This document shows, one piece after another, positions 1-6,040 of a stretch of 7,961 nucleotides of DNA. Source of the DNA: Melioribacteraceae bacterium (GTDB taxonomy: Bacteria; Bacteroidota; Ignavibacteria; Ignavibacteriales; Melioribacteraceae); NCBI GenBank assembly GCA_027036655.1, contig JALWEC010000398.1, forward strand, positions 1 through 7,961, given 5' to 3'. The translations under genes were made by a program, and so were the position numbers. Numbering within the stretch: the stretch's first letter is position 1; each line of letters begins with the position of its first letter. The notes under the pieces are model-generated. The model saw only the letters and a list, made by a program, of their open reading frames with translations. It searched no databases and had not been told where the DNA came from.

Positions 1-1525
1 GTTTTTCCGACTCGGCTTGTACGACTCTCGTAACGGGAATGCCGGTCATCATTGCAACAACTTCTCCTATATCCTCTTCCGTAACGTCAAACTCCAATTT
101 ATCCGCTTCGATTTCCCAATCGGCGCGGGCTTTCTCCAATTGATTGAGTAACTCTCTCTCACTATCGCGAAGTCTTGCCGCCTCTTCAAAATCCTGACGT
201 TTTACAACTTCCTTTTTCTCTCCTCTTATTTTCTCAATATCTGCCTCGAGTTCGATTATTTCCTTCGGGACATCATAATTACCCATATAAACTCTTGCGC
301 CCGCTTCGTCAAGAACGTCGATGGCTTTATCGGGAAAATGCCTGTCGGTGATGTATCTGTCGCTTAACTTTACGGCGGCTACAATCGCTTCATCCGAATA
401 ATGAACGTGATGATGTTCTTCGTATTTAAATTTAATATTCCTCAGAATTTCAATTGTTTCCTCAACCTGCGGAGGTTCAACCATAACCTTCTGAAAACGT
501 CTGTCGAGAGCTCCGTCAGTTTCGACAAACTTCCGGTACTCGTCAAGCGTAGTAGCGCCGATACACTGAATATCTCCCCGCGCCAAAGCAGGTTTGAACA
601 TATTCGATGCGTCAAGCGAGCCTGAGGCTCCTCCGGCTCCGACAATAGTATGAAGTTCGTCAATGAATAAAATTATGTCGTCCGCTTTTTCAAGTTCGTT
701 CATCAAAGCTTTCATACGCTCTTCAAACTGTCCCCGGTACTTTGTTCCGGCGACCAGACCGGCTAAGTCCAAAGTAACCACGCGCTTATTCATCAAAATT
801 CTCGGAACTTCCTTTTTAACTATCCGGAGCGCAAGCCCTTCGGCGATAGCTGTTTTACCTACGCCCGGCTCTCCGATTAAAACAGGATTGTTCTTTTTTC
901 TTCGGCTTAATATTTGCGTAACGCGCTCAATTTCCCGCGTTCTTCCTATTACCGGGTCAAGCTTCCCTTCCGTTGCAAGTCGCGTAAGATCGTGCCCGAA
1001 ATTATCAAGCACAGGCGTTTTTGATTTATCCGCCTTTTTCCCCGAAGGAGCTGCGGGAGGTTCAAAATCCGTTCCGCGGGAATATGCACTTTGTCCGTAG
1101 ATTGAGTTAAGCTCGTTTCGCGCAGATTCATAAGTAACGTTAAACTGCGCCAGAATATTTGACGCAACATTGTCCGGTTCACGAAGAATGCCAAGAAGCA
1201 GATGTTCCGTTCCGATTACGTTTTTTCTATAGATTTTCGATTCGACTTGAGTGCGTTTTAAAACTCTTTCCGCTTGTTTTGTAAGAGGAACCTTTCCGAT
1301 TGTTAAAGTCCCGCCGGTTGAACGGATAGCGTCTTCGAGCGTATTTTTTAACTCCAGAAGCTGAACGCCGAGACGCTTCAATATTTTTATCCCAACGCCT
1401 TCGCCTTCGCGAATCATACCGAGGAGTAAATGTTCCGTCCCGATAAAATCGTGTCCGAGACGAAATGCTTCCTCTTTACTAAATTTTATAACATCCTGAA
1501 CTCTTTCAGAAAAATTAAATTCCAT
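1..1525 (-). CDS. clpC: ClpC-type AAA+ unfoldase of the Clp protease, 3' end outside the window
   Basis: ClpC unfolds cytoplasmic proteins with ATP and feeds them to the ClpP peptidase. The frame is open from an ATG at 1525 to the window edge, giving 508 codons; the family is usually about 810-850 residues, so most of the second AAA+ module is missing only because the window ends. Two Clp_N repeats lie at about 4-53 and 80-130, each with an IGTEHLLLG core. AAA+ module 1 has Walker A GEPGVGKT (218-225), pore loop KYRG (262-265), Walker B ILFIDE with D289/E290, and an RR pair at 342-343 as arginine-finger candidates. A UVR-like coiled segment (about 440-468, with DFEEAARLRD) marks it as ClpC rather than ClpA or ClpB. 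It appears to stand alone: a terminator separates it from the upstream tonB-like gene and no ctsR/mcsA/mcsB is beside it. No strong ribosome binding site precedes the ATG. Confidence 0.97.
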   Translation of the reverse strand, partial: MEFNFSERVQDVIKFSKEEAFRLGHDFIGTEHLLLGMIREGEGVGIKILKRLGVQLLELKNTLEDAIRSTGGTLTIGKVPLTKQAERVLKRTQVESKIYRKNVIGTEHLLLGILREPDNVASNILAQFNVTYESARNELNSIYGQSAYSRGTDFEPPAAPSGKKADKSKTPVLDNFGHDLTRLATEGKLDPVIGRTREIERVTQILSRRKKNNPVLIGEPGVGKTAIAEGLALRIVKKEVPRILMNKRVVTLDLAGLVAGTKYRGQFEERMKALMNELEKADDIILFIDELHTIVGAGGASGSLDASNMFKPALARGDIQCIGATTLDEYRKFVETDGALDRRFQKVMVEPPQVEETIEILRNIKFKYEEHHHVHYSDEAIVAAVKLSDRYITDRHFPDKAIDVLDEAGARVYMGNYDVPKEIIELEADIEKIRGEKKEVVKRQDFEEAARLRDSERELLNQLEKARADWEIEADKLEFDVTEEDIGEVVAMMTGIPVTRVVQAESEK

Positions 1526-1550
1526 TTTTACCCATTATTTTTATTTCTAA

Positions 1551-1578
1551 ATTTAACTAATGTTAAAAGCCTTTTCAA
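1551..1578 (-). promoter_or_regulatory. Possible sigma70-like promoter for clpC
   Basis: On the minus strand TTGAAA (1578-1573) is followed after 16 bases by TTAAAT (1556-1551), about 25 bases before the clpC start. The -10 match is only fair. An overlapping TATACT at 1583-1578 could be an alternative -10 but has no good -35. No CIRCE-type heat-shock repeat was seen. The call rests on pattern only. Confidence 0.35.
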
Positions 1579-1648
1579 GTATAATTGATTTTACATTAAT
1601 ACCATATTAAAATATGTTTTGTTCCGTTTTTATCCTAATAATTAATTG

Positions 1649-1681
1649 AGATAATCGGCGTTCCGCTAAGCGGGATTATCT
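1649..1681. repeat. Nested inverted repeat in the clpC-tonB spacer
   Basis: AGATAATC (1649-1656) is exactly reverse-complementary to GATTATCT (1674-1681). Inside lies a second perfect palindrome, CCGCTAAGCGG (1663-1673), with a six-base asymmetric insert GGCGTT on one side. No run of T follows it on either strand, so it does not look like an intrinsic terminator. It lies about 125 bases upstream of the clpC start and could be a 5'-leader structure, an operator or a small repeat element. The function is unknown. Confidence 0.5.
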
Positions 1682-1756
1682 ATCATTGAAGCGATAAGAA
1701 GAGTTAATTTTCAATAATTCTTTGGAAGACTACAAAAAATTTGATTCTCTTTACAA

Positions 1757-1785
1757 TAAAAAAAGCCCGCTCGGTAGGCGGGCTT
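1757..1785 (-). terminator. Intrinsic terminator downstream of the tonB-like gene
   Basis: An eight-base stem, AAGCCCGC (1763-1770) with GCGGGCTT (1778-1785), closes a seven-base loop. Read on the minus strand the stem runs straight into a T tract (1764-1758). It begins about 30 bases after the tonB-like stop codon, so it ends that transcript and separates it from clpC. Confidence 0.9.
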
Positions 1786-1815
1786 AAAATAATCTTGATT
1801 CTTTTTATATCTAAT

Positions 1816-2469
1816 TTATCTGAGCTTAAATAGAATCGGCACCATAACCTGAACTTTTACAGGCTTGCCTCTCTGCATTCCCGGCTTAAAGCGGGTTTCC
1901 ATAACGGCTTTTACCGCCGCTTCATCGCATCCGGCGCCAATACCTTTAACCACTTCAGCCTTGCGAACAATACCATGCTCGTCAACAAAAGCTCTAACAT
2001 AAACTCTGCCCTGAACTCCGGCTCTTTTAGCAATTTCAGGATAAACAATACGTTTTTGAATTCCCTGAATTCCTCCGATTGGCTGAGGCTGCTGTTCAAC
2101 GGCTACGAAAAATACAGGCTCTTCCTCTTTCTTCTCTACTTTCGGCGGAGGAGGCGGGGGAGCCACGTTAGCGTTTTCGTTCAAATCGGTTTCGTCAATT
2201 TCCACATCGTCCAAAACTTCGTCCGAGGGAGCTTCAATCGGGATCGGCGGTTTCGGAGGCGGAGGCGGAGCGGTTTCCTGTTTTGTATGTTCTACATCCT
2301 CAACTTGTACAAGTTCTTGGGGACCTTCTTGCTTTACAACTTGCTTTTTTACTTCCGGAAAATATTTGAAGGAAATAATTAATATCGCAAGCGCAATAAT
2401 TAAAGCGGTTTCCCAAACTCGTTGATAATGTAATCTCAAGTCATATTTCGGGTTTTTTGGTAAAGCCAC
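1816..2469 (-). CDS. tonB: TonB-family energy transducer with proline-rich linker, GTG start
   Basis: TonB is anchored in the inner membrane, takes energy from ExbB/ExbD and passes it to outer-membrane receptors. The 217-residue product has a short cytoplasmic N-terminus, one membrane span at about 21-34 (a run of A, L and I), a charged and proline-rich periplasmic linker with PPPPP (68-72) and PPPPPP (104-109), and a C-terminal TonB domain from about 139 to 216. The domain shows the family YPEIAKRAGVQGRVYVRAFV core and a RFKPG motif. The start codon is GTG at 2469, supported by AGGAGA five bases upstream. It has its own promoter and terminator, so it is probably monocistronic. No exbB or exbD is visible beside it. 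The polyproline runs would be expected to need EF-P for smooth translation (family knowledge, not seen here). Confidence 0.93.
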   Translation of the reverse strand: MALPKNPKYDLRLHYQRVWETALIIALAILIISFKYFPEVKKQVVKQEGPQELVQVEDVEHTKQETAPPPPPKPPIPIEAPSDEVLDDVEIDETDLNENANVAPPPPPPKVEKKEEEPVFFVAVEQQPQPIGGIQGIQKRIVYPEIAKRAGVQGRVYVRAFVDEHGIVRKAEVVKGIGAGCDEAAVKAVMETRFKPGMQRGKPVKVQVMVPILFKLR

Positions 2470-2474
2470 TGTTC

Positions 2475-2480
2475 TCTCCT
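2475..2480 (-). promoter_or_regulatory. Ribosome binding site that fixes the GTG start of tonB
   Basis: AGGAGA on the minus strand lies five bases before the GTG at 2469. The first in-frame ATG lies far downstream, past the membrane span, so this site decides the start. Confidence 0.8.
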
Positions 2481-2502
2481 ATTAAACAAAAATTTGAATT
2501 AA

Positions 2503-2531
2503 AATTTAAGGAATCAATTCTCCTTTGTCAA
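2503..2531 (-). promoter_or_regulatory. Sigma70-like promoter for the tonB-like gene
   Basis: A perfect TTGACA (2531-2526) is separated by 17 bases from TAAATT (2508-2503) on the minus strand. Transcription would start near 2496, giving a leader of roughly 27 bases that contains the ribosome binding site. The spacer holds an imperfect inverted repeat (AAGGA and TCCTT arms), which could be an operator or chance. Confidence 0.65.
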
Positions 2532-2610
2532 ATAAAAACTCTATAACACCATTAATATTTGATACAATAACTTTCTTTTAAAGTTCCGCTCTGACGAAAA
2601 ATTATATTCA

Positions 2611-3712
2611 TTAAACTGACGAAAACTTCAAAAGATATTCTCTTATAAACGGATTAATATTTCCGTCCATAACTCCGGCTGTGTCCGAAGTTTCATAATT
2701 AGTACGATGATCTTTAACCATATTATAAGGATGAAAAACATACGAACGGATTTGACTTCCCCACTCGATTTTCATCTTCCCCTTTTCAACTTCGTCCTGT
2801 TCGGCTTCCGCTTTCTCTTTTTCCAATTGATAGAGTTTGGCTTTCAGCATCTTCATCGCATTTGTTTTATTCTGTAGTTGCGAACGCTCGTTCTGGCAAG
2901 CCGCGACAGTTCCCGTGGGAAGATGTGTAATTCTTACGGCAGTTTCAACTTTGTTTACGTTCTGTCCCCCTTTTCCGCCGGAACGGAAAGTGTCGATTTT
3001 TAAATCCGCGGGATTAATATCAATTTCGATCGTATCGTCGATCTCCGGAATTACAAAAACCGAAGCAAACGAAGTATGCCTGCGTTTATTAGAATCAAAC
3101 GGAGAAATACGAACAAGCCGATGAACGCCGTTCTCTGCTTTAAGATAACCGTAAGCGTGATCTCCTTCCACTTCAATCGAAACGCTTTTAACGCCGGCTC
3201 CGTCGCCTTCAAGGTAATCGATCATAGTCATTTTATAATTGTTCTGTTCGCCCCAGCGAAGATACATTCGCATTAGCATTTCCGCCCAGTCCTGAGCTTC
3301 GGTTCCACCTGCGCCGGCATGAATTGTTAAGATGCAGTTTTTATCGTCGTCGTCTTCGCTAAGCATACTTTTTAATTCGGCGTCGGAAATCTTTTCTTCA
3401 AGTTTACGGACTTCCTCGTTAACTTCGGATTCATAGGATTCGTCGTCCTCCATCTGAGCAAGTTCAATAAATTCAAGTACTCCGTCAGCCATCTTTCTGA
3501 GTTCGTCCCACTCTTCAACCCAAATTTCACGGCTTTTAATCTGCTTGTGAACAGCCTGAGCCTTACGCTGGTCGTTCCAAAACTCAGGAGATTCCGTAAC
3601 TTTTCTAAGCTCTTCTATTTTTGCGATTTTATTATCGATGTCAAAGATAACCTCGTAGATTATCCACTTTGTCGCTCAATTTCTTTGCCGTTTTCATCTG
3701 CTCTTCAAACAT
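2611..3712 (-). CDS. prfB: Peptide chain release factor 2 (RF2), made by +1 programmed frameshift
   Basis: RF2 recognises UGA and UAA stop codons in the ribosomal A site and triggers peptide release. The first frame starts at ATG 3712, reads 23 codons ending in ...LRGYL and meets an in-frame UGA at 3643-3641. Skipping one base puts the ribosome in the long frame, which starts with GAC (3642-3640) and runs to a TAA at 2611, for a total of 366 residues; E. coli RF2 has 365. The stop-codon reading motif SPF is at 203-205 and the catalytic GGQ at 248-250 (within [18 protein letters not shown]). Without the shift, an annotation would start at an internal ATG (3492) and lose 73 residues. GAAAGGA six bases before ATG 3712 supports this start. 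It is the last gene of the AtuA operon, 20 bases after the AtuA-like stop. Confidence 0.97.
3640..3654 (-). promoter_or_regulatory. Programmed +1 frameshift site of prfB
   Basis: On the minus strand the order is GAGGT (3654-3650), TAT, CTT (3646-3644), TGA (3643-3641), then C. This matches the known prfB recoding layout: an internal Shine-Dalgarno-like motif three bases before the slippery CUU codon and a UGA followed by C. When RF2 is scarce the ribosome pauses at UGA, slips from CUU to UUU and continues, so RF2 controls its own synthesis. The Shine-Dalgarno-like element GAGGT is shorter than the E. coli AGGGGG. Confidence 0.95.
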
Positions 3713-3718
3713 ATTTCA

Positions 3719-3725
3719 TCCTTTC
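3719..3725 (-). promoter_or_regulatory. Ribosome binding site for prfB
   Basis: GAAAGGA on the minus strand sits six bases before ATG 3712. It overlaps a nearby ATG at 3719 that reads only four codons to a stop, so 3712 is the real start. Confidence 0.7.
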
Positions 3726-3732
3726 AATATTT

Positions 3733-4053
3733 TTATTCTTCGATTTCCAATTCCATTCTAAGCATTGCTGCGGCTAATGTTTTGCCCTGCGCGTCATGTT
3801 TTAAGGAAACGGTCCCGCCTCCTCCGAGCGTGTTGTGCAAAATAAAATTAAGCGCGCGAAGATTAGGAAGTTCGTAACGCTCGACTTCACCGAGGCAAAT
3901 CCCTTCGAAATGTTTCTTCACTCGTTCAACCGTAAGTTCTTTTTTTATAATTTCATAACCTTTATCGTCATATGCGAGAACGCCCACATTTGCCGCGTCC
4001 CCTTTGTCTCCGCTCCTTCCGTGAGCTATATCAATAAGTCTGATTTTTTTCAT
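3733..4053 (-). CDS. Stand-alone AtuA-like small domain protein, partner of the upstream AtuA
   Basis: This 106-residue protein matches the small domain that in many AtuA/DUF1446 proteins forms the C-terminus. The recognisable blocks are the HGRSGDKGDAANVGVLAY segment near the start (about residues 11-28) and NFILHNTLGGGGTVSLKHDAQGKTLA (about 69-94). It has no signal peptide or membrane span and is probably cytoplasmic. The ATG at 4053 lies three bases after the stop of the larger AtuA gene. A GGAG inside the last codons of that gene, nine bases before the ATG, serves as ribosome binding site, so the two are probably translationally coupled and act as one complex. The family is associated with acyclic terpene and branched-chain acyl-CoA breakdown, but the chemistry of this domain is not established. 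The substrate here is unknown. Confidence 0.85.
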   Translation of the reverse strand: MKKIRLIDIAHGRSGDKGDAANVGVLAYDDKGYEIIKKELTVERVKKHFEGICLGEVERYELPNLRALNFILHNTLGGGGTVSLKHDAQGKTLAAAMLRMELEIEE

Positions 4054-4056
4054 CTC

Positions 4057-5424
4057 TTAAATCTCCATAAGTTTTACTTCAGGTTCGACAAGCGTTTTGG
4101 GAATTAAAGCGGGCCAATAAGCGACCACTTCGCTCGGGCGGGGTCTTCCGCCCGCAAATCCCGTAACGCTCGGAGGTCCCGTTAAAATAAGGGGCGCAAT
4201 CTCTTTCCCGAAACGGGCTACGGCTGCTTTGTCCTTTCCGCGAACGGCAATTTTCAGTACCACTTCGTTAATCAAATCTTCGTCAAGATGCACGGCAAGA
4301 TTTCTGTGGCACGAATCGTAACCGACAAACTCGGTTAAAATCTCGTCAAATTCCAATCCCAGATTTTTAAGTCTTTCGCGTAAAATTTTATCCGCGGCTT
4401 TCGCTTTGGTAAGCGCGCCGGGCCAAGTGTAAGTCAGATTTCCCACAGCCGAATAGCCGCTTTCGTACGAAGCCGAAACTTTATAAAATTCCGTTTCGGG
4501 AAATCCTTTTACATCGTAAACTTTCACTCTGTTGTTGCCCAAATCTTCCAGCTTGATGGAAGAAAAATCAGCGACGCAATCGGGAGTAATATATTCTTTC
4601 GGATCTCCGATTTCGTAAAGAAGCTGTTCGGCAACGGTTTCGAATGTAACCATTCCACCTAACGATTCATGTTTTGTAATTATCACGTCTCCGTTCGGGA
4701 AAGCTTCCGCAATCGGGAAACCGATTTTCGCAAAGTTAGGAACGGATTGCCAATCGCCAAGAAAATTGCCTCCGGTAGATTGCGCGCCGCATTCCAAAAT
4801 ATGCCCGGCTATCGTTCCGGCGGACATTAAATCGTAATTTTTATTGTCCCACCCGAATTCATAAATCATCGGAGCAAGCGTAAGTCCGGTGTCTGTAGTC
4901 CGCCCGGTGATTACAATATCCGCGCCTTTCTGCAGAGCTTCCACAATCGGCATCGCGCCGAAATAAACATTAGCGCTCAGAAGTTTATCTTTATACGGGC
5001 GAATCGATTCGCCTGTTTCCATATTGTTTAACTCGACTCCGCTTTCAAGAATTTCGTCAATCCTATCTTTTATATCGTCCCCGAGAACAACGGCAATTTT
5101 AAGTCCCGAAATATTTAATTTCTTTGCTACGTCAAAAACCGCGTTAGCGCAAGCAACGGGATTTACTCCGCCGCCGTTTGTGATAACTTTAATCCCCTTT
5201 TCCTTAATAGTCGGCAGAATTCTTTCCATCAATTGAGGAATGTCCCGCGCGTATCCGAAATCAGGGTTTTTGTTTTTTTGTTTCTGTAAAATTGACATAG
5301 TTACTTCCGCAAGGTAATCCATAACAAGATAATCTACGTCGCCTTCCGTAACTTGCCAGACCGGCGCATCGATTAAATCGCCCCAAAATCCTTGTCCGGA
5401 AGCAATTCTAATTTTTTCTTTCAT
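4057..5424 (-). CDS. AtuA family protein (DUF1446, acyclic terpene utilisation)
   Basis: This is a 455-residue member of the AtuA/DUF1446 family. AtuA of Pseudomonas belongs to the citronellol/geranyl-CoA pathway cluster, but its reaction is not known, so the role here is inferred only at family level. Conserved stretches are ASGQGFWGD (8-16), a DYLVMDYLAEVTM segment (31-43), NGGGVNP (83-89), the ITGRTTDTGLTLAP block (172-185), ECGAQSTGGNF (211-221) and GPPSVTGFAGGRPRPSE near the C-terminus. No signal peptide or membrane span is visible. The small domain found fused at the end of longer family members is a separate gene here, immediately downstream. It is the first gene of an operon with that partner and prfB. 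No acyl-CoA carboxylase, dehydrogenase or enoyl-CoA hydratase gene lies in the window, so the pathway cannot be named. The ATG at 5424 has only a weak GGA-containing ribosome binding site. Confidence 0.92.
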   Translation of the reverse strand: MKEKIRIASGQGFWGDLIDAPVWQVTEGDVDYLVMDYLAEVTMSILQKQKNKNPDFGYARDIPQLMERILPTIKEKGIKVITNGGGVNPVACANAVFDVAKKLNISGLKIAVVLGDDIKDRIDEILESGVELNNMETGESIRPYKDKLLSANVYFGAMPIVEALQKGADIVITGRTTDTGLTLAPMIYEFGWDNKNYDLMSAGTIAGHILECGAQSTGGNFLGDWQSVPNFAKIGFPIAEAFPNGDVIITKHESLGGMVTFETVAEQLLYEIGDPKEYITPDCVADFSSIKLEDLGNNRVKVYDVKGFPETEFYKVSASYESGYSAVGNLTYTWPGALTKAKAADKILRERLKNLGLEFDEILTEFVGYDSCHRNLAVHLDEDLINEVVLKIAVRGKDKAAVARFGKEIAPLILTGPPSVTGFAGGRPRPSEVVAYWPALIPKTLVEPEVKLMEI

Positions 5425-5462
5425 AATAAATCCGTTTAGTTAAATAATAAGCAAAAATAAAA

Positions 5463-5476
5463 ATCATTTAAATGAT
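5463..5476. repeat. Perfect 14-base palindrome next to the AtuA promoter
   Basis: ATCATTTAAATGAT is its own reverse complement. On the minus strand it lies directly downstream of the proposed -10 box, over the expected transcription start. It is a candidate repressor operator. AT-rich DNA gives such palindromes by chance, so confidence in function is modest. Confidence 0.5.
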
Positions 5477-5505
5477 AAGATATTCAATGATTGATTAGTA
5501 ATCAA
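5477..5505 (-). promoter_or_regulatory. Sigma70-like promoter for the AtuA-prfB operon
   Basis: TTGATT (5505-5500) is followed after 17 bases by TATCTT (5482-5477) on the minus strand. The start would fall near 5470, leaving a leader of about 45 bases before the ATG at 5424. AT-rich sequence upstream (5506-5540) could help as an UP element. Palindromes overlap the -35 box and the start region. Confidence 0.5.
5491..5505. repeat. Perfect 15-base palindrome overlapping the AtuA -35 box
   Basis: TTGATTA-G-TAATCAA has two exact seven-base arms around one central G. Its right arm contains the proposed -35 hexamer of the AtuA operon, the position expected of an operator for a dimeric repressor. 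The repressor is not encoded in the window. Confidence 0.55.
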
Positions 5506-5549
5506 ATTTTATATTAATGTGATTTAATATTTAATAGGACAACATTAAA

Positions 5550-5566
5550 TTTACGGCTACCGTAAA
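5550..5566. repeat. Inverted repeat TTTACGG-CTA-CCGTAAA at the edge of the ACR3 remnant
   Basis: Two exact seven-base arms flank a three-base loop, and the pairing extends further with one bulged base. It lies about 20 bases before the point where ACR3 similarity begins. No T tract follows on either strand, so a terminator is unlikely. It could be an operator or a scar at the deletion junction. Confidence 0.5.
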
Positions 5567-5571
5567 ATTAG

Positions 5572-6027
5572 AACCGGATACAAGACGGAATTTTAACGCC
5601 CTATTATTTTTTACGCAAAAAAGGGAAAGAGTGGTACGAACGCAAATTTATTCCAAAGCTTAGTCCGCTTACGCTTTACGCTTTGCTTTTTACAATACTT
5701 GTTATGTTTTCCTTGAAAGGTAAGCTAATTGTTTCCATTCCTTACGACGTAGTTCTTATCGCCATTCCATTGATACTCTATTTTGTGATAATGTTTTTCG
5801 TCTCTTTTTATATGGGGAAAAAATTTGGAGCTGATTACAGTAAAACGGCAACCTTGTCGTTTACTTCGGCAAGCAATAACTTTGAGCTTGCAATCGCCGT
5901 ATCCGTCGCTGTTTTCGGAATTAATTCCGGTGAAGCTTTTACAGCCGTAATCGGTCCCCTTATTGAAGTGCCGGTTATGATTTTGCTTGTCGATGTTGCG
6001 TTAAAATTAAGGAAGAGGTATTTCTGA
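5572..6027 (+). pseudogene. 5'-truncated ACR3-family arsenite efflux transporter
   Basis: The frame is open from just after a TAG (5569-5571) to a TGA at 6025-6027, 151 codons. Similarity to ACR3 transporters becomes clear from about 5587: a GILT...[27 protein letters not shown] stretch, then membrane spans and the hallmark [30 protein letters not shown], ending in ALKLRKRYF. Full ACR3 proteins have about 340-370 residues and ten spans; only about the last four spans are here. The conserved glutamate in SNNFE is kept. The conserved cysteine of the fourth span, which the family needs for arsenite transport, lies in the missing part. No plausible start with a ribosome binding site exists; the in-frame candidates are TTG 5683 and ATG 5704. 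It is therefore probably a dead fragment. There is no frameshift or internal stop within it, so the loss is fairly recent or the fragment is still tolerated as an open frame. The stop abuts the stop of the convergent thioredoxin-like gene. Confidence 0.88.
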
Positions 6028-6040
6028 TTATTTCTCTTCC
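6011..6040 (-). terminator. Possible weak terminator hairpin across the convergent gene ends
   Basis: GGAAGAG (6011-6017) pairs with CTCTTCC (6034-6040) around a 16-base loop that contains both convergent stop codons. On the minus strand the stem is followed by a T-rich stretch, TTAATTTTAA, which could end the CDF-porin-thioredoxin transcript. The loop is long and the T run broken, so this is tentative. Confidence 0.3.

Noticed and set aside
663..1100. Plus-strand open frame of 145 codons
   Set aside because: It lies wholly within clpC on the other strand, has no ribosome binding site and no recognisable domain; it is a shadow of the clpC AAA+ coding sequence.
1975..2382. Plus-strand open frame of 135 codons rich in arginine runs
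   Set aside because: The arginine runs are the antisense of the tonB polyproline and glycine-rich codons; no family resemblance or start signals.
2569..2585. AACTTT/AAAGTT stem after prfB as its terminator
   Set aside because: The stem is only A/T with no T tract on the minus strand, too weak to call.
2591..2625. Direct repeat of CTGACGAAAA at 2591-2600 and 2616-2625 across the prfB stop
   Set aside because: Only ten bases and two copies, one of them coding; likely chance duplication with no supported function.
2611..3492. RF2 as a 293-residue protein starting at ATG 3492
   Set aside because: Conserved RF2 sequence continues upstream in the same frame to the frameshift site, and a proper start with ribosome binding site exists at 3712.
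3641..3643. UGA in prfB as an inactivating mutation or sequencing error
   Set aside because: The surrounding CTT-TGA-C with an upstream GAGGT is the known programmed frameshift arrangement, and the downstream frame is intact.
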